Below are positions 1 to 6,803 of a stretch of 7,092 bases of DNA, piece after piece; position 1 is the first letter of the stretch, and every line of letters starts with the position of its first letter. The DNA is from Acidobacteriota bacterium (lineage in GTDB: Bacteria; Acidobacteriota; Terriglobia; UBA7540), in assembly GCA_021827245.1 (NCBI GenBank), contig JAKAWN010000352.1:1-7092 (forward strand), written 5' to 3'. The position numbers and the translations under genes are program-made. The notes beneath the pieces are model-generated. The model saw nothing but the letters and a program-made list of their open reading frames with translations, did not search any database and had not been told where the DNA came from.

Positions 1-32
1 GCTGACTTAGAGCACCGCGAGGATGGAGGGGT

Positions 33-497
33 GTGATCTTACCATTGCCGAACGATTCTGGCCGAAGGAATCCGATAGAAGGTGTTATCAGTTTTGACTG
101 CATCGAAGGACTCAGCGTACAAGGTCGGGAAATCTCAACGCTTGCTGTTTGCAGGATAGAAGGTGCCTTCCCATCCTTCCCCCAATCCAACTGGATGTTC
201 CGACAAGGATTTGTACCACGTTCATCATCCATAGTCTATCGCGAGTGGTCTCGTTATATTTCGCTGCGGCGGGTTATGGAAAAGAAAACAGCCGATGAGC
301 GTGCCTTTTACAGCCTGTTAGCACGATCCGGACGACGGGTGGGTCGAGCCTGCTCTTGGTGGCTGCATCGCAGTATCAAATCGGGTGGAAGAATCCGGTT
401 GGCGACAATGATCATCGCCGCAACTTCCACGTCGTCCGCGTCTTCCATTTTTCTGGTGGGTACGATCCGCTTTGAATTCTTAACACAGGCTTTATGA
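33..497 (+). CDS. Doubtful ORF, hypothetical protein of 154 residues
   Basis: This open frame starts at GTG with a weak AGGA (20-23) nine bases upstream. I do not recognise the product. It is rich in Ser and Arg, with six Trp, and has no clear domain. A weakly hydrophobic stretch (about residues 124-143) near the C-terminus is too polar to call a membrane segment with confidence. Third-position GC is close to half, clearly lower than in the sulfation genes downstream, so it is either foreign DNA or not coding. No neighbouring gene shares a short gap with it. I list it because it is the only long plus-strand frame in the first kilobase; it may well be spurious. Confidence 0.2.
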   Translation: MILPLPNDSGRRNPIEGVISFDCIEGLSVQGREISTLAVCRIEGAFPSFPQSNWMFRQGFVPRSSSIVYREWSRYISLRRVMEKKTADERAFYSLLARSGRRVGRACSWWLHRSIKSGGRIRLATMIIAATSTSSASSIFLVGTIRFEFLTQAL

Positions 498-1014
498 AAT
501 CGTAATCTTGTTGTAACCTGCGCAGGCTATCTATTAGAATTAGGTGCCGGTGGCTCGTCGAGCACTCGCTTGACGATGCCAATGAAGCAGGTCAGCAATC
601 GTTGGCTTGCCGGCTTGTGGTGAAGCTGACACCGAGATACCCAAAGGGCTTGTGGCTTAAGAGGCGGAGCCATATCCCTCGAAACCCTTCCAGGGGAAAT
701 CCTTTGCACAGCACGTCGCGTTGAGTACACCGTCAGCTCTGTTTTGCTGGAGTTACCCTTGGTGCGCACTCATATCACAATTACATTTTGAACCGCCTCA
801 GTATTTGTTTTCGCCACGCTCTCTGCTGTTAGCGGAGTATTACCTGCCTCTCGATAAAGCCGGTTTGTAAATGCCTCCGGGACAATTCCGGGCACGACGA
901 CGCCATTCGGGGCCCTGGTCTTTGCTGCCTGAAGCGGGCTGCAGTCCCGTCAGCAAGCGGGCGAGCGCCTGGAATTCTCTCGCCAAACTCCATGAATAGA
1001 AAGGGAGCACTCTG
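498..1014. other. Gene-poor region upstream of the deacetylase
   Basis: No convincing gene, RNA or repeat is visible here. Minus-strand frames at 527-769 and 829-1031 are short, Arg/Pro/Ser-rich, overlap each other in part, and match no family I know. Base composition becomes more GC-rich towards 1014. The promoter of the downstream block presumably lies in this stretch, but no sigma-70-like box pair is strong enough to call. The last bases carry the ribosome binding site of the deacetylase (AAGGGAG, 1001-1007). Confidence 0.4.
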
Positions 1015-1791
1015 ATGCAATCCCCTGCCATTGTGACTACCAGTTGGGACGACGGAGATTCAGCCGACCTGAAGATAGCCGAGTTGCTGGCCGAGCATCG
1101 GCTCGGGGGGACTTTTTATGTTCCGATCAAGGGCCATCACTCATCGACGCGCATGAGCAGTTTAGAGCTGTGCTCGCTCGCCGCGATGGGGTTTGAAATC
1201 GGCGCTCACGGAGTCTCACTACCGAATCTCACGTTGTGCACCCCGGAGGAACTTGCCCGAGAAGTCTGCTGGTGCAAACAGCAACTGGAAGACCAACTGG
1301 GCGAGGCAGTGCGGATGTTTGCATACCCTCGGGGACGCTACAACCGCCACGTAATTTCGTCGGTGAAGCAGGCAGGCTACTGTGGCGCCCGCACCACGCG
1401 AATGCTGGCCCGAAGCATCGACTTCGATCCCTTCCAAATGCCGACCTCTGTGCAGGCCTATCCGCACTCCACATCGGAATATCTGCGGAACCTAGGCCGC
1501 TCATTCAGCATTGGCCGAACAACGGTATTCCTGACGTGGTTGCAACATTTGAGTAACTGGGTGGACCTCGGCGAGGCGCTCTTCGACGCAGTGCTGAGCG
1601 AAGGCGGCGTCTGGCACCTTTACGGGCACTCATGGGAAGTAAACGATTTGCGGCTGTGGGGCGCACTGGATGAGATCTTCGCTTATGTTTCAATGCGTTC
1701 CGGCGTGCTCTATCTGCCCAACAGCGGAGTCTTGGGCGTGGCGCCTCAGGAATCCTGCCCGCCCTCGCTGGTCAACATTTCAGCATCTTGA
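1015..1791 (+). CDS. NodB-like polysaccharide deacetylase family protein (carbohydrate esterase 4 fold)
   Basis: This predicted metal-dependent deacetylase removes acetyl groups from an amino sugar or acetylated polysaccharide; the substrate is unknown. Its 258 residues carry the NodB landmarks in order: TSWDDGD (9-15, equivalent to TFDDG, with D12 as likely base and D13 as metal ligand), GGTFYVP (31-37), GAHGVSLPNL (63-72, motif 2), AYPRGRYN (103-110, motif 3), and WHLYGHSWEV (200-209, with H205 as the likely catalytic-side His). Motif 2 normally has two metal-binding His four residues apart. Here the first is H65, but the second position is L69, so metal binding may be altered. There is no signal peptide or membrane segment, so the protein is probably cytoplasmic, as in sugar- or lipid-linked precursor editing. 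The start is supported by AAGGGAG seven bases upstream. Context suggests action on the same molecule that is sulfated downstream. Confidence 0.85.
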   Translation: MQSPAIVTTSWDDGDSADLKIAELLAEHRLGGTFYVPIKGHHSSTRMSSLELCSLAAMGFEIGAHGVSLPNLTLCTPEELAREVCWCKQQLEDQLGEAVRMFAYPRGRYNRHVISSVKQAGYCGARTTRMLARSIDFDPFQMPTSVQAYPHSTSEYLRNLGRSFSIGRTTVFLTWLQHLSNWVDLGEALFDAVLSEGGVWHLYGHSWEVNDLRLWGALDEIFAYVSMRSGVLYLPNSGVLGVAPQESCPPSLVNISAS

Positions 1792-1955
1792 TTGCGGCCC
1801 GGGCATTTGATTCAGTACCTGCTCCGCCCACGCCCATGATGTGCGGCAAAAGTCCCCAACATTGAATGGGTATCGCCGCCTTTTCGAACAGCCCGTCTTC
1901 TGAGTTTTGCCTCGACATCATGGAATGCAACGACAACCAGAGAGGAGAAGTAAAA
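1792..1955. other. Intergenic spacer before sat-cysC
   Basis: This 164-base gap has no hairpin followed by a T run, so no intrinsic terminator is evident and read-through from the deacetylase is possible. An in-frame ATG at 1866 lies within it but has no ribosome binding site. The only clear signal is the Shine-Dalgarno at its end. Confidence 0.4.
1941..1947 (+). promoter_or_regulatory. Ribosome binding site that fixes the sat-cysC start at 1956
   Basis: AGAGGAG lies eight bases before the ATG at 1956. The longer in-frame start at 1866 has no comparable site and would add 30 residues (Ser/Asn/Cys-containing, unlike the family). Conserved ATP sulfurylase sequence begins only about 20 residues after the 1956 start. 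Confidence 0.75.
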
Positions 1956-3872
1956 ATGAAAATCAGTGCAAGCGGAAGCTGCCAGGAACTTCCGAGATCG
2001 AAAGCCGGATCAAACGGGCTGATTGCCCCGCACGGCGGCCAGCTTCAAATACTCATAGTAAATTCCGGGCGGCGCCGGGAGCTCTTGGCCGATTCGCGGA
2101 ATTGGCTTTCCTGGAGTTTGACGCAGCGTCAGACCTGCGATTTGGAACTCATCCTGAACGGTGGTTTTTCCCCACTCAAAGGATTTATGACGCGCGCCGA
2201 TTACGAGTGCGTCTGCGCTTCCATGCGGCTGACGAGCGGCATGCTGTGGCCGATTCCCGTAACGCTTGATGTCACCGAGGAGACGGCTCGCAAACTTCGT
2301 CCCGGCGCCATGCTCGCGCTGCGCGATTCGGAGGGAGTGATGCTGGCCGCTTTGCGTGTAGAGCAATTATGGAAGCCCGACCGAATGGCCGAAGCAGAAG
2401 CGGTCTTCGGCACCACTTCAAAGGAACATCCCGGTGTGTCTTACCTGCTGGATCGGACCAATCCGTGGTATGTGGGCGGGCAATTGGAGGGATTGCAATT
2501 GCCAAGCCATTACGATTTCCGATCTCTGCGGCTGACGCCGTCAGGATTGCGCGCGAAATTTGCGCGCTTGGGCTGGAAAAGGATCGTGGCGTTTCAAACC
2601 CGGAATCCGATGCACCGGGCCCATTTTGAGCTGACGCTGCAAGCGGCGGGAATGGTGGCAGGCAGCCTCCTGATCCACCCGTCGGTCGGCCTGACGAAAC
2701 CCGACGATATAGACCACTACACCCGCGTACGCTGTTATCGCGCGCTGCTGCGCAACTATCCGCAGGGGACCGCCATGCTCTCGCTGTTGCCGCTGGCGAT
2801 GCGCATGGGCGGTCCGCGCGAGGCACTCTGGCACGCGATCATCCGCAAGAACTACGGCTGTACCCATCTCGTCGTCGGTCGCGACCACGCCGGGCCCGGA
2901 CATGCGGCGAGCGGGAAACCTTTCTACGACCCTTATGAGGCTCAGGAACTCCTCGCAAAACATCAGGAGGAACTGGGCGTGCAGATGGTTCCATTTCGCA
3001 TGATGGTCTATCTGGAAGATCGCGATGAATTTGTTCCTCAGGATCAGGCCCCCAAGGGGGCGAAGGTAGCGATGATTTCCGGAACACGCCTGCGCCAGTT
3101 GCTTTCAGGAGGCGGCCGCATCCCGGATTGGTTCACTTTTTCGCCCATTGCGAGGGAGCTACAACGCAACTACCGGCCCCGCCGCGCCCAGGGGTTCACG
3201 GTTTTCTTCACCGGTCTTTCCGGAGCAGGCAAGTCCACACTTGCGAATGTCTTACTGGTGCGTTTTTTCGAAAAGGGAGGCCGGCCAGTCACCCTGCTGG
3301 ACGGGGACGTGGTTCGGACAAATCTCTCCTCCGAGCTGGGATTCTCCAGGGAGCACCGGGACCTGAATATCCGACGGATCGGTTTTGTCGCGAAGGAGAT
3401 CACCAAGAACGGCGGGATTGCCCTGTGCGCGCCAATCGCTCCTTACGATCGCGTTCGGAAGGAAGTCCGATCCATGATTGAACCGGTGGGAGGCTTCATC
3501 CTGGTCCACGTAGCTACGCCCCTTGACGTCTGCGAACAGCGCGACCGCAAGGGGCTCTATGCAAAGGCGCGAGCGGGAACCCTGACGAACTTCACCGGCA
3601 TTTCGGACCCTTATGAGCCCCCCTCAGACGCGGAATTGGTTATTGATACGACCCGACTGACGCCGGGTGAGGCCGTTCAACAGATTTTAGCCTACCTTGA
3701 AAAGGCCGGCTATTTGCGCTCCCGGTGGGGGAGACGACGCCAAAAATTTCGGAAAGATGATCGGGTTGTAGCCGCGCGCGAGCAAGAGCATGGGATGGGT
3801 CCGAGACGCGTGGAAATGGGGGATGGGAGCGTCGATTTGGAGGCAAAGTCGGGTCCCGCCAAGGTGTCTTGA
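1956..3872 (+). CDS. Bifunctional sulfate adenylyltransferase / adenylylsulfate kinase (PAPS synthetase)
   Basis: Makes PAPS in two steps: sulfate plus ATP gives APS and pyrophosphate, then APS plus ATP gives PAPS. The 638-residue protein has the ATP sulfurylase first. A PUA-like N-terminal part contains LIAPHGG (22-28). The catalytic core has QTRNPMHRAH (214-223; both nucleotide-binding His present), GRDHAGPG (308-315) and ISGTRLR (374-380). The APS kinase domain (about 410-588) has a complete P-loop GLSGAGKST (420-428), DGD (449-451), NIRR (471-474), APIAPY (492-497) and GLYAKARAG (533-541). An intact P-loop argues for a working kinase, unlike the regulatory kinase-like domain of fungal ATP sulfurylases. 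Order is Sat-CysC, as in Aquifex-type fusions and opposite to animal PAPS synthases. The last 50 residues are a basic/polar extension beyond the usual end. No sulfate-reduction genes are adjacent, so PAPS is probably for the sulfotransferase at 5011. Confidence 0.95.
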   Translation: MKISASGSCQELPRSKAGSNGLIAPHGGQLQILIVNSGRRRELLADSRNWLSWSLTQRQTCDLELILNGGFSPLKGFMTRADYECVCASMRLTSGMLWPIPVTLDVTEETARKLRPGAMLALRDSEGVMLAALRVEQLWKPDRMAEAEAVFGTTSKEHPGVSYLLDRTNPWYVGGQLEGLQLPSHYDFRSLRLTPSGLRAKFARLGWKRIVAFQTRNPMHRAHFELTLQAAGMVAGSLLIHPSVGLTKPDDIDHYTRVRCYRALLRNYPQGTAMLSLLPLAMRMGGPREALWHAIIRKNYGCTHLVVGRDHAGPGHAASGKPFYDPYEAQELLAKHQEELGVQMVPFRMMVYLEDRDEFVPQDQAPKGAKVAMISGTRLRQLLSGGGRIPDWFTFSPIARELQRNYRPRRAQGFTVFFTGLSGAGKSTLANVLLVRFFEKGGRPVTLLDGDVVRTNLSSELGFSREHRDLNIRRIGFVAKEITKNGGIALCAPIAPYDRVRKEVRSMIEPVGGFILVHVATPLDVCEQRDRKGLYAKARAGTLTNFTGISDPYEPPSDAELVIDTTRLTPGEAVQQILAYLEKAGYLRSRWGRRRQKFRKDDRVVAAREQEHGMGPRRVEMGDGSVDLEAKSGPAKVS

Positions 3873-4086
3873 GAAACATGGGCCCTTATTTCCTTTTTGA
3901 TCTTCGACCTCGGAACCGATGACTTTCAAGGCAACTCGGCGCTACTTGAGTAGGCAGCACAACTGTGCCGGCCTGCTGGGTGGCGATCGCTGAGGTGTCG
4001 AATGATAACCACCCGGGCCCTAGGTCGCTACGGGAACGTGATGCCTGGGGGGATCAGGGAGAGCCAACACGAAAGGACAGACGGGA
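3873..4086. other. Intergenic spacer between sat-cysC and the PAP phosphatase gene
   Basis: This 214-base gap holds no gene I can support; the longest ATG-initiated plus-strand frame noted (from 3919) is 24 codons with no ribosome binding site. A short T-rich run near 3888-3899 is not preceded by a stem, so I do not call a terminator. AAAGGA at 4072-4077 is the likely ribosome binding site for the next gene. A separate promoter for the last two genes could lie here but cannot be picked out by eye. Confidence 0.4.
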
Positions 4087-4989
4087 ATGAAGCGATCACA
4101 AGATTATGAAACCTGCCTCCACCCCAGGCGGGTGGGGGAAAGCCGCCTCGAAGATCTGCGGAGGATCGTGGATGCTCTTCAGAAGGCTGCATCACTCTGC
4201 GAGAGACTTGCTGGGGAAACGGTTGGGGTGGAACGAAAGGCTGGCGGCGAGCCGGTTACAACCGTCGATCGAGCGGTCAACGAGTGCCTGTTGGAAACGT
4301 TGCTGCAGGACGATGAAGGCTGGTTGTCAGAGGAGAGCGCCGACGACCGTCACCGTGTGGGCAAGCGCCGTGTGTGGGTCGTCGATCCTCTGGACGGGAC
4401 AAAAGAATTTCTGGAGGGTTTGCCCGAGTGGTGCGTTTCAATCGCACTGATCGAGGATGGCCAAGCCGTCGCCGGAGGGATTTGCAATCCGGCGACAAGC
4501 GAAATGTTCACCGGGTCGCTCGAAAACGGAATTTGCTGCTGGCCACGGACAGACCGGAGCAATTCGCTAAGGTCGCGCAGGAAGCCGCTGGTTCTCGCCA
4601 GCCGCAGCGAGATAGGACGAGGGGAATGGGATTGGCTGAAGGAGGCTCCATTTGAAGTACGGCCGGTCGGTTCGATTGCTTACAAGCTCGCACTGGTTGC
4701 CGCCGGCCGGGCCGACGCCACTTGGACGTTCGTTCCGAAATCGGAGTGGGATGTCGCAGCAGGCGTCGCGTTGGTCCTGTCGAGCGGGGGCATCGTGAGA
4801 GGCTTGGACGGAAAGCCCATGACCTTTAATCAACCCGAAACAAAAAGAAATGGTTTGGTGGCATTTGCCAGTAGCGTGGATACCCGGCTTGCAACGGATT
4901 TCCAAAGTTGTCTTCGTCGCCAAAGTCCATCGCATATTCCCTTTGGCGAACCGCAACATTTCGCTTCCGAACGAAAAAAATTCAACTGA
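4087..4989 (+). CDS. cysQ: 3'(2'),5'-bisphosphate nucleotidase, CysQ-like (inositol monophosphatase superfamily)
   Basis: Predicted to hydrolyse PAP (3'-phosphoadenosine 5'-phosphate) to AMP and phosphate, clearing the by-product of sulfotransferases. The 300-residue protein shows the Mg2+-dependent phosphatase motifs: KAGGEPVTTVDRAVN (51-65, with D61), WLSEES (79-84, acidic metal ligands), DPLDGTKEF (100-108, superfamily signature) and SEWDVAAG (219-226, with D222). The KEF after DPLDGT is typical of CysQ-type enzymes rather than plain inositol monophosphatases. Length is slightly above the usual 250-270, with about 20 extra N-terminal residues and a polar tail. It has no signal peptide and should be cytoplasmic. 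AAAGGA lies nine bases before the start. Only 21 bases separate its stop from the sulfotransferase ATG, so the two are surely co-transcribed. An inositol-phosphatase specificity cannot be fully excluded, but the neighbours favour PAP. Confidence 0.93.
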   Translation: MKRSQDYETCLHPRRVGESRLEDLRRIVDALQKAASLCERLAGETVGVERKAGGEPVTTVDRAVNECLLETLLQDDEGWLSEESADDRHRVGKRRVWVVDPLDGTKEFLEGLPEWCVSIALIEDGQAVAGGICNPATSEMFTGSLENGICCWPRTDRSNSLRSRRKPLVLASRSEIGRGEWDWLKEAPFEVRPVGSIAYKLALVAAGRADATWTFVPKSEWDVAAGVALVLSSGGIVRGLDGKPMTFNQPETKRNGLVAFASSVDTRLATDFQSCLRRQSPSHIPFGEPQHFASERKKFN

Positions 4990-5010
4990 AGTTCAAGGAG
5001 ATCACTCTAC

Positions 5011-6024
5011 ATGTCTACTGACATGCCGAAGCTGCTTTATATCGCTGCTTGGAGTAGAAGCGGGAGCACGATTCTTGATCAGACCCTGGGGCAACTGGAA
5101 GGTTTCTTTACCGTCGGCGAGCTAGCACACGTCTGGGAGCGTGGGGCCGACCTCCTGTGCGGCTGCGGCCGGGAGGTCAAGGACTGCGAAATCTGGGACC
5201 GCATCTTCACCGAAGCTTTTGGCGCACCGCCTGGCGTCTTTGACTTCGCCCACATTACAAGTCATCGATTGTGGGCGACGCGCCTTCGCTATTTTTCGAT
5301 GCTGGCCAATCCGCTGACGAGGCGGCTTCTTCGGAGGTCGCTTGAGCCTCGTCTGGATCTGATGGAAAAGCTCTATCGTGCGGTGGGCAACGCAACAGGA
5401 GCGAAGGTGATCGTCGATTCTTCCAAGCGACCCAACTACGCCTACCTTCTCGAGCTCTGCGGCGTCGGTCTGCCCTATATCGTCCACCTGGTTCGCGACC
5501 CCCGGGGTTGCGCCTATTCGTACCAGATCCCCAAGCCACATCCCGACCCTTACATCGGGCTGATGTCCACGGTACACCCGGGGGTGAGCTCGCTCCAATG
5601 GCTAGAGATCAACGCCGCGATCCAAAGGACATGGGGCGGCTCGCACGGACGTTACCTGCTGGTGCGATACGAGGATTTCATAGCAGCACCCAAAGATACT
5701 ATTTGCCGGATTCTCGAATTAGTGGGAGAACGGGTTTCCCGGTTGCCTTTTCTTTCCTCGAATTCGGTGATTCTGGAGCCGCGGCACGGCGTAGCCGGCA
5801 ATCCGAGCCGTTTCAGCACGGGCACGGTTCAGCTCAAGCTCGACGAGCGATGGAAGTCAAGTCTGAAGCATAGGGACAAGTTGCTGGTCACAACGATCAC
5901 CCGCCCGTTGCTTCGGAGGTACGGGTACGACCAAGGGTGCAGACCGCCGACATTCCGGACCGGCTCGATCCTCTCGAAAGGGAGCACGCCGGGAGGCACG
6001 CCGCATTCCAGGAACACAGCGTGA
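5011..6024 (+). CDS. PAPS-dependent sulfotransferase
   Basis: Predicted to transfer sulfate from PAPS to a hydroxyl or amino group of an acceptor, probably a carbohydrate. The acceptor is not identifiable from sequence. The 337-residue protein has the 5'-phosphosulfate loop WSRSGSTIL (14-22) and the 3'-phosphate-binding segment VRDPRGCAYS (161-170, with R162 and S170), preceded by VIVDSSKRP (133-141). It also has RYEDF (219-223) and HGVAGNPSRF (259-268), features of the Sulfotransf_3-like bacterial group. A Cys cluster CGCG...DC (C50, C52, C59) matches the Cys-rich insert common in that group. No N-terminal signal or membrane segment is seen, so it is likely cytoplasmic. AAGGAG (4995-5000) is ten bases before the ATG; an in-frame ATG at 5023 is a less likely start. 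The final ~28 residues after the last family-like segment are low-complexity Gly/Ser/Thr/Pro sequence. Confidence 0.92.
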   Translation: MSTDMPKLLYIAAWSRSGSTILDQTLGQLEGFFTVGELAHVWERGADLLCGCGREVKDCEIWDRIFTEAFGAPPGVFDFAHITSHRLWATRLRYFSMLANPLTRRLLRRSLEPRLDLMEKLYRAVGNATGAKVIVDSSKRPNYAYLLELCGVGLPYIVHLVRDPRGCAYSYQIPKPHPDPYIGLMSTVHPGVSSLQWLEINAAIQRTWGGSHGRYLLVRYEDFIAAPKDTICRILELVGERVSRLPFLSSNSVILEPRHGVAGNPSRFSTGTVQLKLDERWKSSLKHRDKLLVTTITRPLLRRYGYDQGCRPPTFRTGSILSKGSTPGGTPHSRNTA

Positions 6025-6179
6025 TTTCATGCCTCGACTTTGAGCGAATTCCAACACGAGTGTCGAAGAATTCAAGGGTCTCTGGATGGTCGAGAATCTT
6101 CCTGACAGCGAGTACCGCATCCATCAAGGTTATCAGCTCCTCCAAGAGAAAATCCGTTTGTCGGTCCTGGTGCGTAGTC
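6025..6179. other. Region between the sulfotransferase and the IS remnant
   Basis: No complete gene is visible. On the minus strand, one frame covering about 6020-6169 reads as a plausible acidic, helix-forming peptide (LLEELITLMDAVLAVRKIL, then DHPETLEFF) without a start of its own. It may be a fragment of a broken gene, or chance. No terminator hairpin with a T run follows the sulfotransferase stop. Confidence 0.3.
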
Positions 6180-6739
6180 CGCCTCGAATCCAGGCGCCGC
6201 GTTGCCGCATCAGTGTGAGTAGGTCCTGGCGCCGGTGCCACTGGCCTCTCCTGAAGGTAGCTTTTGAAGTTCTTCCTGGCCCTTCCCACTCGATAGGCGC
6301 TTCCATCGCCTCAGCCCACAGCTGAGCGCGATCACCTGCAGGCCGTTCTGCGCCCGCGTGCCCATTTGCACCAGTTGATGTCGGTGTTCGACCAGAACCC
6401 TTGCCTCCCGCTCTTCGGGAAATTCCCCTTAACCAGCATAATCAGGATGTGCGCCACATCCCGCCTGTCGTGCTGGTGTTTGCGCGTCTCCTTCGCCCGA
6501 ATCTTTCCCGCACCCCCCACCCTCAGTTCGTGCCCCAGCTCGGCCAGCATCTCGGCGAACCAGCGCGTGTAACGGGTCGACTCGATCCCCACCAAAGCAG
6601 GTCCCGTCAACTCTTCGTAGAATCTTTTCGCCTCTCCGTTCTCAGGGTCCAGCCTTCGCTCCATCACCTTGCCCGTCTCCGTGTCCAGCATGGCCACCTG
6701 CTGGAAACGCGAATGAAAATCACAGCCTAAAGTCATCAT
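6180..6739 (-). pseudogene. IS110-family transposase remnant (DEDD N-terminal domain, frameshifted and truncated)
   Basis: The N-terminal 108 residues from the ATG at 6739 are a good IS110 DEDD (RuvC-like) domain: GCDFHSRFQQ with D7, GIEST with E53, and HDRRDVAHIL with D91 and D94. At about 6416-6421 the frame breaks. The homology continues in another frame as PEEREARVLVEHRHQLVQM, then RAQNGLQVIALSCGLRR, ending at a stop at 6210. The segment expected between FP and PEER (usually something like RIWxPS) is missing, so a small out-of-frame deletion seems to have occurred. A second shift near 6240 moves the match to WHRRQDLLTLMRQRGAW, after which homology fades near 6180. The C-terminal Transposase_20 domain with its catalytic Ser is absent. 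It is therefore dead as a transposase. Family assignment rests on remembered motif patterns, not a search. Confidence 0.85.
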
Positions 6740-6745
6740 GTTCGG

Positions 6746-6754
6746 CTCCTTCCT
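6746..6754 (-). promoter_or_regulatory. Ribosome binding site of the IS110 transposase remnant
   Basis: On the minus strand AGGAAGGAG lies six bases before the ATG at 6739 (a second ATG follows immediately at 6736). This fixes the transposase start there rather than at the upstream in-frame ATG at 6796, which would add 19 residues before the conserved domain. Confidence 0.7.
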
Positions 6755-6760
6755 GGCATG

Positions 6761-6783
6761 TCTTGGTTTTGACTCATCCAAGA
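6761..6783. repeat. Inverted repeat in the IS110 leader (6-base arms)
   Basis: TCTTGG (6761-6766) and CCAAGA (6778-6783) are perfect complements around an 11-base loop, immediately upstream of the transposase on its strand. This is a possible RNA stem-loop in the leader. Confidence 0.45.
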
Positions 6784-6787
6784 TTAC

Positions 6788-6803
6788 CGGCTCCAAGGAG
6801 CCG
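6788..6803. repeat. Short palindrome in the IS110 leader (7-base arms)
   Basis: CGGCTCC (6788-6794) and GGAGCCG (6797-6803) are perfect complements separated by only AA. The GGAGCCG core recurs just before the transposase ATG (GGCTCC at 6744-6749). Next to the 6761-6783 hairpin, it could be part of a structured leader or an element end. As an RNA hairpin its two-base loop is too tight, so a base pair or two would open. Confidence 0.5.

Noticed and set aside
508..537. Promoter-like TTGTTG ... TATTAG with 18-base spacing
   Set aside because: Both boxes match consensus poorly and no clear gene start follows; the next supported start is almost 480 bases away.
527..1031. Short minus-strand frames (527-769, 829-1020, 840-1031)
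   Set aside because: They are short, overlap each other in two frames, are Arg/Pro-rich, have no recognised motif, and one runs into the deacetylase start.
1866..1955. Longer N-terminus of the PAPS synthetase from the ATG at 1866
   Set aside because: There is no ribosome binding site before 1866, while AGAGGAG sits eight bases before the in-frame ATG at 1956. The extra 30 residues do not look like ATP sulfurylase.
2272..2963. Long minus-strand frames opposite the PAPS synthetase
   Set aside because: They lie entirely within a gene with clear family motifs. Their Arg/Ala/Pro-rich composition is typical of antisense readings of GC-rich coding DNA.
3880..3900. T-rich stretch after the PAPS synthetase as an intrinsic terminator
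   Set aside because: No GC-rich stem precedes the T residues.
5122..5598. Minus-strand frame of 158 codons opposite the sulfotransferase
   Set aside because: The plus-strand sulfotransferase has all its motifs across this stretch, and the antisense product has no recognisable domain.
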